A stretch of 64,000 nucleotides of DNA from Streptococcus pneumoniae (GCF_001113365.1 NZ_CKYA01000001.1:441501-505500); one strand, 5' to 3'; positions 50,151-60,100 are shown, numbered from the stretch's first letter. Notes: a model not told the origin generated them from the letters alone. A program made the numbers and translations.

Positions 50151-51254
50151 ATGGCAAAAACAATCTATATCGCAGGTCTTGGTTTGATTGGTGCCTCTAT
50201 GGCACTTGGTATCAAACGTGATCATCCAGATTATGAAATTTTAGGTTATAATCGCAGTCAAGCTTCGAGAGATATTGCTTTGAAAGAAGGCATGATTGAC
50301 CGTGCAACAGATGATTTTGCCAGTTTTGCTCCTCTTGCGGATATCATCATTCTCAGCTTGCCAATCAAACAAACTATTGCTTTCATTAAGGAGTTGTCTA
50401 ACTTGGATTTGAAAGAAGGCGTCATTATTTCAGATGCTGGTTCGACCAAGTCAGCCATTGTGGATGCGGCGGAGCAGTATTTGGCTGGCAAGTCTGTTCG
50501 CTTTGTCGGGGCCCATCCCATGGCTGGTAGTCACAAGACAGGGGCTGCTTCTGCGGATGTCAATCTCTTTGAAAATGCCTATTATATCTTTACACCTTCG
50601 AGACTGACAAGTCCTGATACACTTGAGGAAATGAAGGATCTTCTTTCAGGTCTTCATGCTCGTTTTATCGAAATTGATGCCAAGGAGCACGATCGGGTGA
50701 CTTCTCAGATTAGCCATTTTCCTCATATTCTGGCTTCTAGTCTCATGGAACAGACCGCGGTCTATGCTCAAGAACATGAGATGGCAAGGCGTTTTGCGGC
50801 CGGTGGTTTTCGAGATATGACTCGGATTGCGGAAAGCGAGCCAGGGATGTGGACCTCCATTCTCTTGTCTAATCGTGAAACCATTCTGGATCGAATTGCG
50901 GATTTCAAGGAGCGCTTAGATGAGGTTGGGCAAGCCATCAGTAAGGGAGATGAGGAGCAGATTTGGAACTTTTTCAATCAAGCGCGTGAGCAACGTCAGG
51001 CTATGGAAATTCATAAGCGTGGCGGTGTGGATAGCTCTTATGACCTTTATGTCGATGTTCCCGATGAAGAAGATGTCATCTTGAGGATTTTGGAATTGCT
51101 ACGTGGAACTTCCTTGGTCAATATTCATATCAACGAGGAAAATCGTGAGGATATTCACGGGATTCTACAAATTTCATTTAAAAATGCTCAAGACTTAGAA
51201 AGAGCTGAGCATCTCATAACAGAAAATACTGACTACACAGTCGTTGTCAAATAA
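50151..51254 (+). CDS. tyrA: Prephenate dehydrogenase
   Basis: A 367-residue enzyme for tyrosine synthesis. NAD site IAGLGLIGASMALG (about residues 7-20), GAHPMAGSHKTG with the substrate H, and a C-terminal ACT domain (about 297-367, DVPDEEDVILRILELL and INEENREDIHGILQI) that suggests feedback by tyrosine. AAGGAGTTCCT precedes the ATG. Confidence 0.94.
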   Translation: MAKTIYIAGLGLIGASMALGIKRDHPDYEILGYNRSQASRDIALKEGMIDRATDDFASFAPLADIIILSLPIKQTIAFIKELSNLDLKEGVIISDAGSTKSAIVDAAEQYLAGKSVRFVGAHPMAGSHKTGAASADVNLFENAYYIFTPSRLTSPDTLEEMKDLLSGLHARFIEIDAKEHDRVTSQISHFPHILASSLMEQTAVYAQEHEMARRFAAGGFRDMTRIAESEPGMWTSILLSNRETILDRIADFKERLDEVGQAISKGDEEQIWNFFNQAREQRQAMEIHKRGGVDSSYDLYVDVPDEEDVILRILELLRGTSLVNIHINEENREDIHGILQISFKNAQDLERAEHLITENTDYTVVVK

Positions 51255-51264
51255 GGAGAACATC

Positions 51265-51603
51265 ATGTCAAATATTTACGATAGTGCAAATGAACTCAGT
51301 CGCGGTCTACGCGAATTACCAGAATACAAGGCTGTCAAAGCAGCTAAAGATGCTATTGCAGCAGATGCTGAGGCGAGCAAAATTTTTACAGAATATCTTG
51401 CCTTTCAAGAGGAAATTCAAAAACTAGCACAGACAGGGCAAATGCCAGATGCTTCCTTCCAAGCTAAAATGGAAGGCTTTGGTAAGCAGATTCAGGGGAA
51501 CAGCCTCTTGTCAGAATTCTTTACCAAGCAACAACAATTGGCCATTTACCTTTCTGACATTGAAAAAATTGTTTTCGAACCAGTTTCAGAATTGCTAAAA
51601 TAA
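51265..51603 (+). CDS. YlbF/UPF0342 family protein
   Basis: A 112-residue helical cytoplasmic protein recognisable as UPF0342 or YlbF-like by its pattern (IYDSANELSRGLRELPEYK, then AKMEGFGKQIQGNSLLSEFF). Relatives in Bacillus form the Y-complex that affects RNase Y; whether this one does is not known. It sits between tyrA and aroA, where other streptococci also have it. I choose the ATG at 51265, after AAGGAGAACATC; an ATG at 51244 overlaps tyrA without a site. Confidence 0.88.
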   Translation: MSNIYDSANELSRGLRELPEYKAVKAAKDAIAADAEASKIFTEYLAFQEEIQKLAQTGQMPDASFQAKMEGFGKQIQGNSLLSEFFTKQQQLAIYLSDIEKIVFEPVSELLK

Positions 51604-51613
51604 GAAAATAACT

Positions 51614-51658
51614 ATCATAAAGTCAGGAATTTTTAAGGAATTTCTGGCTTTTTATGAT
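51614..51658 (+). terminator. Hairpin inside the aro cluster
   Basis: ATCATAAAGTCAGGAATT and AATTTCTGGCTTTTTATGAT form an 18-bp imperfect stem with T within the 3' arm. It splits the aro cluster into two transcription units, or lowers expression of aroA and later genes. A -10-like TAAAAT follows at about 51657-51662. Confidence 0.65.
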
Positions 51659-51694
51659 AAAATAGGTAAAAGTATTGCAAGTATGAGGTCCAGT

Positions 51695-52978
51695 ATGAAA
51701 CTAAAAACAAACATTAGCCACTTACACGGCAGTATCCGAGTTCCAGGTGACAAGTCTATCAGCCACCGTTCCATTATCTTTGGAAGTTTGGCTGAGGGTG
51801 AGACCAAGGTTTATGATATTCTGCGAGGTGAAGACGTTCTTTCGACCATGCAGGTTTTTCGTGATCTTGGTGTTGAAATTGAGGATAAAGATGGGGTTAT
51901 TACCATTCAAGGTGTAGGTATGGACGGCTTAAAAGCGCCACAAAATGCCCTTGATATGGGAAATTCTGGAACCTCGATTCGCCTGATTTCAGGTGTTCTT
52001 GCTGGTGCAGACTTTGAAGTAGAGATGTTCGGAGACGACAGTCTATCCAAACGTCCTATGGATCGTGTGACTATTCCACTGAAAAAAATGGGCGTCAGCA
52101 TTTCAGGGCAAACCGAGCGAGACCTGCCTCCTCTTCACTTAAAGGGGACTAAAAATTTAACACCTATTCAGTATGAGTTGCCGATTGCCTCTGCCCAAGT
52201 CAAGTCAGCCTTGATGTTTGCAGCTTTGCAGGCTCAGGGGGAGTCTGTTATTATTGAAAAAGAATGCACCCGTAATCATACTGAAGATATGTTGCAACAA
52301 TTTGGTGGTCATTTAAGTGTGGACGGTAAGAAAATCACAGTCCAAGGGCCACAAAAATTGATAGGACAGAAGGTAGTCGTACCAGGAGATATTTCCAGTG
52401 CAGCCTTTTGGTTAGTCGCAGGTTTGATTGTTCCGAATTCTCGTGTAGTGCTGCAGAATGTGGGGATCAACGAAACGCGCACAGGTATTATCGATGTCAT
52501 TCGTGCCATGGGTGGAAAACTAGAAGTAACTGAAATTGACCCAGTCGCTAAATCTGCAACCTTGACTGTTGAATCTTCTGACTTGAAAGGAATAGAAATT
52601 GGTGGCGCTTTGATTCCACGTTTGATTGATGAATTGCCAATTATTGCTCTTCTGGCTACCCAAGCACATGGTGTAACAGTTATCAAAGATGCTGAGGAAC
52701 TTAAGGTTAAGGAAACAGACCGCATTCAGGTTGTGGCAGACGCTTTAAATAGCATGGGAGCATATATTACTCCTACGGCAGATGGGATGATTATCAAAGG
52801 GAAATCAGCCCTTCACGGTGCTAGAGTCAATACGTTTGGAGACCACCGTATCGGTATGATGACATCCATTGCGGCCCTTTTGGTGGCAGATGGAGAAGTG
52901 GAGCTTGACCGTGCTGAGGCTATCAATACCAGCTATCCTAGCTTTTTTGATGATTTGGAGAACTTGATTCATGGCTAA
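51695..52978 (+). CDS. aroA: 3-phosphoshikimate 1-carboxyvinyltransferase (EPSP synthase)
   Basis: A 427-residue enzyme joining shikimate-3-phosphate and PEP. SIRVPGDKSISHRSIIFGSL (N-terminal), LDMGNSGTSIRLISGVL, DSLSKRPMDRV and late TDRIQVVADAL and GDHRIGMM motifs are present. The G in the GNSGTS loop is followed by T, not A, but the ALMFAALQA region looks like class II (glyphosate-tolerant type) enzymes of Gram-positives. Start ATG at 51695 follows GAGGTCCAGT; the ATG at 51683 lacks a site. Confidence 0.95.
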   Translation: MKLKTNISHLHGSIRVPGDKSISHRSIIFGSLAEGETKVYDILRGEDVLSTMQVFRDLGVEIEDKDGVITIQGVGMDGLKAPQNALDMGNSGTSIRLISGVLAGADFEVEMFGDDSLSKRPMDRVTIPLKKMGVSISGQTERDLPPLHLKGTKNLTPIQYELPIASAQVKSALMFAALQAQGESVIIEKECTRNHTEDMLQQFGGHLSVDGKKITVQGPQKLIGQKVVVPGDISSAAFWLVAGLIVPNSRVVLQNVGINETRTGIIDVIRAMGGKLEVTEIDPVAKSATLTVESSDLKGIEIGGALIPRLIDELPIIALLATQAHGVTVIKDAEELKVKETDRIQVVADALNSMGAYITPTADGMIIKGKSALHGARVNTFGDHRIGMMTSIAALLVADGEVELDRAEAINTSYPSFFDDLENLIHG

Positions 52979-53447
52979 GGTATTACTAGGCTTTATGGGG
53001 GCTGGAAAATCGACTATTGCAAGAGGCTTGGACCCAGACTACCTTGATATGGATGCCCTGATTGAGAAACGCCTAGGTATGTCCATTGCAGATTTTTTCG
53101 CTGAAAAGGGAGAAGTGGTCTTTCGACAGGTAGAATCAGAAGTCCTAGCTGGTTTACTACAAAGAGACCAAGTTGTGTCAACTGGTGGAGGAGTGGTCGT
53201 TTCTCAGAGAAATCGTGACTTACTCAAGACTAATACAGATAACATCTACCTGAAAGCAGATTTTGAAACCCTCTACCAACGTATCGCAGCTGATAAGGAC
53301 AATCAGCGTCCGCTTTTTCTAAATAATAGCAAGGAAGAATTAGCAGCTATTTTCCAAGAACGACAGGCTTGGTATGAGGAAGTGGCTAGTCGGGTTTTGG
53401 ATGTGACAAAGCTAAGCCCAGAGGAAATTATAGAGGAATTGAGATGA
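52971..53447 (+). CDS. aroK: Shikimate kinase
   Basis: A 158-residue P-loop kinase. Walker A GFMGAGKST (residues 7-15), the D of LDMDALIE, the shikimate-binding R in EVVFRQVE and STGGGVVV are visible. A little shorter than many family members but complete. The ATG is inside the end of aroA (8-base overlap) and the stop overlaps pheA (ATGA). Confidence 0.95.
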   Translation: MAKVLLGFMGAGKSTIARGLDPDYLDMDALIEKRLGMSIADFFAEKGEVVFRQVESEVLAGLLQRDQVVSTGGGVVVSQRNRDLLKTNTDNIYLKADFETLYQRIAADKDNQRPLFLNNSKEELAAIFQERQAWYEEVASRVLDVTKLSPEEIIEELR

Positions 53448-54292
53448 AAATTGCTTATCTAGGTCCCAAGGGATCATTTTCACACCACGTTGTGCAGACA
53501 GCTTTTCCTCATGAGGAATTGCAGGCCTTTGCCAATATTACAGATGTCATCAAGGCCTATGAGCAAGGCTTGGTGGACTATTCTGTGGTGCCAGTTGAAA
53601 ACTCTATCGAGGGTAGTGTTCATGAAACCTTGGACTACCTTTTTCATCAGGCTCGCATTCAAGCAGTTGCAGAAATCGTTCAGCCTATTCATCAGCAGTT
53701 GATGGTGGTTCCAGGCCATACTAAGATTGAAAAGATTTTTTCTCATCCACAGGCTTTGGCTCAAGGAAAGAAATTCATCGATGAACAGTATCCAGAGGCT
53801 CAAATCGAGGTAACAGCTAGTACAGCTTATGCGGCCCGCTTTATTTCCGAACATCCAGACCAGCCCTTTGCAGCCATTGCACCACGAAGTTCTGCAGAAG
53901 AATATGGCTTGGAACTGATTGCCGAGGATATTCAGGAAATGGAAGCCAATTTCACACGTTTCTGGGTTTTGGGAGCTGAAATGCCTTTTATTCCCTTGCA
54001 AGCACAAACTGAGAAAATGAGTTTGTCCTTGACCTTACCTGACAATCTTCCCGGTGCCCTCTACAAGGCCCTTTCGACCTTTGCTTGGCGAGGAATTGAC
54101 CTAACAAAAATTGAAAGTCGTCCACTCAAGACAGCGCTAGGCGAATACTTTTTCATTATCGATGTGGACTATACTGATAAGGACTTGGTTCACTTTGCCC
54201 AAAAAGAACTAGAAGCCATCGGAATCCAGTATAAAGTTCTGGGTGCCTATCCTATTTATCCAATATCAGACCATGGAAAGGAGAGAAGATGA
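53444..54292 (+). CDS. pheA: Prephenate dehydratase
   Basis: A 282-residue enzyme for phenylalanine synthesis. Catalytic domain with YLGPKGSFSHH, VPVENSIEGSVHETLD and the NFTRFWVLG motif (TRF, about 165-173), followed by an ACT domain with LPGALYKALSTF and IDLTKIESRP (ESRP is the phenylalanine-binding motif). It lacks a chorismate mutase domain, as in other Gram-positives. Overlaps aroK and the LCP gene by four bases each. Confidence 0.95.
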   Translation: MKIAYLGPKGSFSHHVVQTAFPHEELQAFANITDVIKAYEQGLVDYSVVPVENSIEGSVHETLDYLFHQARIQAVAEIVQPIHQQLMVVPGHTKIEKIFSHPQALAQGKKFIDEQYPEAQIEVTASTAYAARFISEHPDQPFAAIAPRSSAEEYGLELIAEDIQEMEANFTRFWVLGAEMPFIPLQAQTEKMSLSLTLPDNLPGALYKALSTFAWRGIDLTKIESRPLKTALGEYFFIIDVDYTDKDLVHFAQKELEAIGIQYKVLGAYPIYPISDHGKERR

Positions 54293-55563
54293 GTAAAGAA
54301 AATCCTCTCAGTCATCATGAAAAATTACGTTATGATTATTTGCTAAAAAATATTCACTATCTCAATGAGAGAGAAAAAAATGAGTTTGCCTATTTGCAAG
54401 AAAAGATAACTCTTGCTAGGGTAAATAGTAGTTCCAGCTTGGAACAAGAAAGAGAAGAGCAGGTTGACTTACCAAGCTATGCGAACCGGAGTCGCTCACA
54501 ATCCAAATCACAAGCACTCTCTTCCCCTCCCAAAAAGAAAAGACGGAAGCTCCGTCTTAAACGCATTTTTATGGTGATTTTTTCACTTTTTGTCTGTGTG
54601 GCTTTGGCCATGGTATTCATGTTTTTACGTGGTTACCAAGATGCTAGTGCAAAGAAAACTGCTGATGCTAAGGCAGCACAGGTTCAAGTCTTTAATGGTC
54701 AGGACACTAGAGACGGGGTTAATATTTTGATCATGGGGACGGATGGTCGAATCGGCCAAAACAGTGCTGAGACGCGGACGGACTCTATTATGGTATTAAA
54801 TGTTGGTGGCTCAGATAAGAAAATGAAGTTGGTCAGCTTCATGCGTGATAATTTGGTCTATATAGATGGTTATAGTCAAGTCATTAACGGTAGAAAACAG
54901 ACGGATAACAAGTTAAACGTAGCCTATGAGTTAGGAGAACAAGAGGGGCAAAAAGGGGCAGAAATGGTTCGCCAAGTCCTGAAAGATAATTTTGACTTGG
55001 ACATTAAGTACTATGCCTTGGTCGATTTTCAGGCCTTTGCTACAGCGATTGACACACTTTTCCCTGATGGGGTGACAATTGATGCTCAATTTTCAACATT
55101 GAATGGGCGTCCACTAACAGAAGCTACAGTCGGAGATGATTTACACGCTACTGAGACTGAGTCTCCAACCCAGACTATTAAAGTCGGAAAACAGCAGATG
55201 AACGGTTCAACCTTGCTCAATTATGCACGCTTTCGTGATGATGATGAGGCGGATTACGGCCGTACAAAAAGACAGCAACAAGTTTTAACAGCAATTTTAG
55301 AGCAAATTAAAGATCCCACTAAACTTTTCACTGGTTCTGAAGCTCTTGGAAAGGTTTTTGCTATGACCTCAACCAACGTACCCTATACTTTCCTCCTAAC
55401 AAACGGTTTATCTGTTTTGGATGGAGCAAAAAATGGTATTGAAAAATTGACGATTCCAGAACTGGGTGACTGGGTAGATGCCTACGATGTTTATGGAGGC
55501 TTGGGCTTGCTGGTCGATCAAAACAAGTATCAGAATAAATTATCTCAGATGGGTTTGAGATAA
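54289..55563 (+). CDS. LytR-CpsA-Psr family cell-wall ligase
   Basis: A 424-residue protein of the LCP family, which attach teichoic acids or capsule to peptidoglycan. A cytoplasmic N-terminus with many basic residues (KKKRRKLRLKR) precedes one helix (about 96-115, VIFSLFVCVALAMVFMFL). The LCP domain has NILIMGTDGR, AETRTDSIMVLN, SFMRDNLVYI, ALVDFQAFATAID and LNYARFRDDDEADYGRTKR; the catalytic arginines and aspartates are kept. It closes the aro operon by a four-base overlap and stands beside the teichoic acid genes, which suits its role. Often named psr or lytR. Confidence 0.92.
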   Translation: MSKENPLSHHEKLRYDYLLKNIHYLNEREKNEFAYLQEKITLARVNSSSSLEQEREEQVDLPSYANRSRSQSKSQALSSPPKKKRRKLRLKRIFMVIFSLFVCVALAMVFMFLRGYQDASAKKTADAKAAQVQVFNGQDTRDGVNILIMGTDGRIGQNSAETRTDSIMVLNVGGSDKKMKLVSFMRDNLVYIDGYSQVINGRKQTDNKLNVAYELGEQEGQKGAEMVRQVLKDNFDLDIKYYALVDFQAFATAIDTLFPDGVTIDAQFSTLNGRPLTEATVGDDLHATETESPTQTIKVGKQQMNGSTLLNYARFRDDDEADYGRTKRQQQVLTAILEQIKDPTKLFTGSEALGKVFAMTSTNVPYTFLLTNGLSVLDGAKNGIEKLTIPELGDWVDAYDVYGGLGLLVDQNKYQNKLSQMGLR

Positions 55564-55688
55564 GATAAGACAGAAAAATCAAAGTTTGATAGCTATTTAT
55601 ATAGCAGTCAGGCTTTGATTTTTTACAGTCTGCAATAGATTTTCACCCCCTATTTGTGGTATAATGAAACGATACGATAGAAAGAATA

Positions 55689-56534
55689 ATGAACAATATG
55701 ACTGATTTAAAAGAAATTCAGGCTCGTAGTCTGGAGATGGCTGAATATTTTGTGGGCTTTTGTAAAGAACATGATTTGCTTTGTTATCTCTGTGGAGGGG
55801 GTGCTATTGGTGCCCTTCGAAACAAGGGTTTTATTCCTTGGGATGACGACCTAGACTTTTTTATGCCTCGTAAGGACTATGAAAAATTGGCAGAATTATG
55901 GCCTCGTTATGCAGATGAACGTTATTTCTTGTCAAAGAGTCACAAGGATTTTGTCGACCGCAATCTTTTTATTACCATTCGTGACAAGGAAACTACCTGC
56001 ATTAAACCTTACCAGCAGGATTTGGATTTGCCACATGGTCTGGCCTTGGATGTCTTGCCTTTGGATTATTATCCGAAAAATCCAGCTGAGCGGAAGAAAC
56101 AGGTTAGTTGGGCACTGATCTATTCACTCTTTTGTGCCCAAACTATTCCAGAAAAGCATGGTGAACTTATGAAATGGGGAAGCCGTATTTTACTGGGGTT
56201 GACTCCGAAATCTCTCCGTTATCGCATTTGGAAAAAAGCTGAAAAAGAAATGACCAAGTACAGTCTAGCTGAGAGCGATGGAATCACGGAACTATGCTCA
56301 GGTCCTGGATACATGAGAAACAAGTACCCAATCGCATCTTTTGAAGATAATCTTTTCTTGCCATTTGAAGGCACAGAGATGCCTATTCCAGTTGGCTATG
56401 ATGCCTATCTCAGTACTGCTTTTGGGGATTATATGACGCCACCACCAGCAGACAAGCAGCTACCGCATCATGATGCTGTCATCGCTGATATGGATAAGTC
56501 TTATACAGAATACAAGGGAGAATATGGTGGCTAA
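55689..56534 (+). CDS. licD3: LicD family phosphocholine-type transferase
   Basis: A 281-residue enzyme of the LicD family, nucleotidyltransferase-like proteins that transfer phosphocholine or similar groups to teichoic acid sugars. The active site strand GGGAIGALRNKGFIPWDDDL (about residues 36-55) with DDDLDFF is clear. In pneumococcus the gene in this position, between the LCP gene and two glycosyltransferase genes, is called licD3, from memory. A TATAAT-type promoter precedes it (near 55661). Possible starts are ATG 55689 and 55698; no strong ribosome site for either. Confidence 0.82.
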   Translation: MNNMTDLKEIQARSLEMAEYFVGFCKEHDLLCYLCGGGAIGALRNKGFIPWDDDLDFFMPRKDYEKLAELWPRYADERYFLSKSHKDFVDRNLFITIRDKETTCIKPYQQDLDLPHGLALDVLPLDYYPKNPAERKKQVSWALIYSLFCAQTIPEKHGELMKWGSRILLGLTPKSLRYRIWKKAEKEMTKYSLAESDGITELCSGPGYMRNKYPIASFEDNLFLPFEGTEMPIPVGYDAYLSTAFGDYMTPPPADKQLPHHDAVIADMDKSYTEYKGEYGG

Positions 56535-57627
56535 GAAAAAAATCTTATTTTTTATGTGGTCTTTTTCTCTCGGAGGTGGAGCAGAGAAGATTTTATCTAC
56601 CATTGTTTCAAATCTGGATCCAGAAAAGTATGATATTGATATTCTTGAAATGGAGCATTTTGACAAGGGATACGAATCAGTTCCTAAACATGTAGGCATT
56701 TTAAAATCCTTTCAGGATTATCGCCAAGCCAGATGGTTACGAGCTCTTTTGTGGAGAATGAGAATTTATTTTCCAAGACTGACTCGGCGCTTGCTTGTGA
56801 AAGATGACTATGATGTTGAAGTTTCCTTTACCATTATGAATCCACCACTGTTGTTCTCTAAAAGAAAAGAAGTCAAGAAAATCTCTTGGATTCATGGAAG
56901 TATTGAAGAATTTCTTAAGGATAGCTCAAAAAGAAAATCACATAGACGACAGTTGGATGCTGCGGATACCATTGTAGGGATCTCAAAAAAGACCAGCCAT
57001 TCTATCAAGGAAGTCTATCCAGATTATGCTTCAAAATTACAGACGGTCTACAATGGTTATGATTTTAAGACTATCCTAGAAAAATCTCAAGAGAAGATTG
57101 ATATCGAGATTGCGCCTCAAAGTATCTGTACTATCGGACGGATTGAGGAAAATAAGGGTTCTGACCGTGTGGTGGAAGTGATACGGTTATTACACCAAGA
57201 GGGGAAAAATTATCACCTTTACTTTATAGGTGCTGGTGATATGGAAGAGGAACTGAAAAAACGGGTCAAAGAGTATGAGCTTGAGGACTACGTACATTTC
57301 CTTGGCTATCAAAAAAATCCTTATCAGTATTTATCTCAGACGAAAGTTCTCTTGTCTATGTCTAAGCAAGAAGGTTTTCCTGGAGTGTATGTTGAAGCCT
57401 TGAGTCTGGGACTTCCTTTTGTCTCTACAGATGTTGGAGGGGCTGAGGAATTATCCCAAGAAGGTCGATTTGGACAAATCATTGAGAGCAATCAAGAGGC
57501 AGCTCAGGCAATTACAAACTACATGACATCTGCCTCAAACTTCGATGTCGATGAGGCTAGCCAATTCATTCAACAATTTACAATTGCCAAACAAATCGAA
57601 CAAGTAGAAAAACTATTAGAGGAGTAG
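56524..57627 (+). CDS. Glycosyltransferase family 4 protein
   Basis: A 367-residue GT-B enzyme. The N-terminal glycine-rich loop FSLGGGAEKILST (about 13-25), the hinge CTIGRIEENKGSDRVVEV and the C-terminal EGFPGVYVEALSLGLP with E-x7-E type pattern place it in GT4. It should add a sugar to a lipid-linked teichoic acid precursor in the cytoplasm. The ATG at 56524 follows AAGGGAGAAT and overlaps licD by 11 bases; the longer frame from 56470 lies inside licD. Confidence 0.88.
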   Translation: MVAKKKILFFMWSFSLGGGAEKILSTIVSNLDPEKYDIDILEMEHFDKGYESVPKHVGILKSFQDYRQARWLRALLWRMRIYFPRLTRRLLVKDDYDVEVSFTIMNPPLLFSKRKEVKKISWIHGSIEEFLKDSSKRKSHRRQLDAADTIVGISKKTSHSIKEVYPDYASKLQTVYNGYDFKTILEKSQEKIDIEIAPQSICTIGRIEENKGSDRVVEVIRLLHQEGKNYHLYFIGAGDMEEELKKRVKEYELEDYVHFLGYQKNPYQYLSQTKVLLSMSKQEGFPGVYVEALSLGLPFVSTDVGGAEELSQEGRFGQIIESNQEAAQAITNYMTSASNFDVDEASQFIQQFTIAKQIEQVEKLLEE

Positions 57628-57628
57628 C

Positions 57629-58615
57629 ATGGAAACTGCATTAATTAGTGTCATTGTGCCAGTCTATAATGTGGCGCAGTACCTAGAAAAATCGATAGCT
57701 TCCATTCAGAAGCAGACCTATCAAAATCTGGAAATTATTCTTGTTGATGATGGTGCAACAGATGAGAGTGGTCGCTTGTGTGATTCAATCGCTGAACAAG
57801 ATGACAGGGTGTCAGTACTTCATAAAAAGAATGAAGGATTGTCACAAGCACGAAATGATGGAATGAAGCAGGCTCACGGGGATTATCTGATTTTTATTGA
57901 CTCAGATGATTATATCCATACAGAAATGATTCAGAGTTTATATGAGCAATTAGTTCAAGAAGATGCGGATGTTTCAAGCTGTGGTGTCATGAATGTCTAT
58001 GCTAATGATGAAAGCCCACAGTCAGCCAATCAGGATGACTATTTTGTCTGTGATTCCCAAACATTTCTAAGGGAATACCTCATAGGTGAAAAAATACCTG
58101 GAACGATTTGTAATAAGCTAATCAAGAGAGAGATTGCAACTGCCCTATCCTTTCCAAAGGGATTGATTTATGAAGATGCTTATTATCATTTTGATTTGAT
58201 CAAGTTGGCTAAGAAGTACGTGGTTAATACCAAACCCTATTATTACTATTTCCATAGAGGGGATAGCATTACGACCAAACCCTATGCAGAGAAGGATTTA
58301 GCCTATATTGATATCTACCAAAAGTTTTATAATGAAGTTATGAAAAACTATCCTGATTTGAAAGAGGTTGCTTTTTTCAGATTGGCCTATGCCCACTTCT
58401 TTATTCTGGATAAGATGTTGCTAGATGATCAGTATAAACAGTTTGAAGCCTATTCTCAGATTCATCGTTTTTTAAAAGGACATGCCTTTACTATTGCTAG
58501 GAATCCAATTTTCCGTAAGGGGAGAAGAATTAGTGCTTTGGCTCTATTCATAAATATTTCCTTATATCGATTTTTATTATTGAAAAATATTGAAAAATCT
58601 AAAAAATTACATTAG
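57629..58615 (+). CDS. Glycosyltransferase family 2 protein
   Basis: A 328-residue GT-A enzyme with ISVIVPVYNVAQYLEKSI at the start, the nucleotide-sugar D in ILVDDGATDESG, and the DXD-type IDSDDYIHTEM (about 90-100). The C-terminal part is hydrophobic and basic and may touch the membrane. It starts one base after the GT4 stop, with AGAGGAGTAGC as ribosome site. Probably adds a sugar to the same repeat unit. Confidence 0.9.
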   Translation: METALISVIVPVYNVAQYLEKSIASIQKQTYQNLEIILVDDGATDESGRLCDSIAEQDDRVSVLHKKNEGLSQARNDGMKQAHGDYLIFIDSDDYIHTEMIQSLYEQLVQEDADVSSCGVMNVYANDESPQSANQDDYFVCDSQTFLREYLIGEKIPGTICNKLIKREIATALSFPKGLIYEDAYYHFDLIKLAKKYVVNTKPYYYYFHRGDSITTKPYAEKDLAYIDIYQKFYNEVMKNYPDLKEVAFFRLAYAHFFILDKMLLDDQYKQFEAYSQIHRFLKGHAFTIARNPIFRKGRRISALALFINISLYRFLLLKNIEKSKKLH

Positions 58616-58630
58616 AACGGGGGTGAGCAA

Positions 58631-60100
58631 GTGATTGATGGAAAACGATTATTATTTAGTTTGACCATAGTCAGCTATGCTTTGACACTAGTAAGTGGAA
58701 TTGTGTATCTGTTTAATAATAACAATGTTAGCTTGCTTTCTACTTTATTGTTCTTACTGGTTAGTAGCTTAATTGCTTGTTGGAATGATATCAAGTATTA
58801 CTTAATCCATTTTATTTTCTTTTTAACTATTTTTGTCTTTCTGGTATCAAGACCGACCATTGATTATTTTAGGGATGGCGCCCTGGATACCTATCATCCC
58901 ATAGCCTATCGTTTTGCCTTTGTAGTCGTCATGGTTTCGATTCTGGGCTTGACCACAGGAGGCGTCCTGGCTCGTTACTTCATAGCTAGGAAGAAAATAA
59001 AAGTAGCAAATATAGGAAATTCTCTAAAAGAGGTTTATATCAAGCGGTTACGCTTTGTTTCGCTAGGAGTTTTTCTTCTCACCTATCCTTTCTATTTCAT
59101 TAGATTATTCGAACGGCTCTTGTATCGTTTGCAGACTTCCTACTATGCCTACTATGCAAATTTTGAAAGTAAACTGCCTTATTTTACCTACATTTTGTCT
59201 ACCTTTACGGTCTACGCAATGTGTATGTATCTGGCAACCAAGCCAAAGAAATTACAGGCAACAGCAGTGCTTGTCTCCTTTATTGCAGCTAATACTATTC
59301 ATTTGGCAATCGGGACACGAAATCCTTTTATTTTAAGTATTTTATTTGCTTTTGTTTATTACTTTATGCGAGAGCAAACTGAAAAAGGAAAATGGATTGG
59401 GTTTAAAGAAAAGTTAGCGATTTTTGTAGGTTCTCCTATTCTCATGTTAGCAATGGGAGTGCTCAATTATGTACGGGATAATGTCCAGGTTTCCCATACA
59501 GGTTTCTGGGATATCTTGCTTGACTTTATCTATAAACAAGGAACCAGTTTTGGCGTTCTGGCTCGAGGTTTTCTATTTAACAGTAGCCTCCCTTACCGAG
59601 ATTTCCGTAATTTTACATTTGGTCCTGTCCTTGATTATTTTGCAAGGGGAAGCTTGGGGGCTATTTTCGGAGGAAAAGCCTTTGAACATACAACCAATAG
59701 TGTGGAGCTAGCTATTGATAGTAATAGTTATGCCCACAATTTGTCCTATCTTGTTTTGAACAAGGAATATTTAAAAGGACATGGTATCGGAAGTAGTTAT
59801 ATCATGGAGTTGTATACAGACTATGGTATGATAGGAGTCTTTCTACTTAGTCTCTTACTCGGTATGCTATTTATAGCCATGCTGCAAGTAGCCTATCGTT
59901 CAAGAACAATCCTATTTGCCTTGTCCCTACTCATCTTGAATAATCTATTCTTTATGCCAAGAAGTAGCTTTTCAGAAAGTTTCTTCAATCTATTTACAAT
60001 GCAATTCTGGGGAATTGTTCTTGTGATTATATTTGTAGCAAAAATGCTTACAAAAGAAAACCAGTATCTACTAAACAAAGGAGAAAAAAATCATGTTTGA
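58631..60100 (+). CDS. tarP: Polysaccharide (teichoic acid) repeat polymerase, Wzy-like
   Basis: A 489-residue membrane protein with about 11-12 helices and a large loop near residues 295-385 (FGPVLDYFARGSLGAIFGG), as in O-antigen polymerase family proteins. In pneumococcus the gene in this position is proposed as the teichoic acid polymerase TarP; I recall this and have not checked it. The start is GTG, 4 bases after GGGGGTGAG. It would join repeat units on the outer face of the membrane. Confidence 0.8.
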   Translation: MIDGKRLLFSLTIVSYALTLVSGIVYLFNNNNVSLLSTLLFLLVSSLIACWNDIKYYLIHFIFFLTIFVFLVSRPTIDYFRDGALDTYHPIAYRFAFVVVMVSILGLTTGGVLARYFIARKKIKVANIGNSLKEVYIKRLRFVSLGVFLLTYPFYFIRLFERLLYRLQTSYYAYYANFESKLPYFTYILSTFTVYAMCMYLATKPKKLQATAVLVSFIAANTIHLAIGTRNPFILSILFAFVYYFMREQTEKGKWIGFKEKLAIFVGSPILMLAMGVLNYVRDNVQVSHTGFWDILLDFIYKQGTSFGVLARGFLFNSSLPYRDFRNFTFGPVLDYFARGSLGAIFGGKAFEHTTNSVELAIDSNSYAHNLSYLVLNKEYLKGHGIGSSYIMELYTDYGMIGVFLLSLLLGMLFIAMLQVAYRSRTILFALSLLILNNLFFMPRSSFSESFFNLFTMQFWGIVLVIIFVAKMLTKENQYLLNKGEKNHV

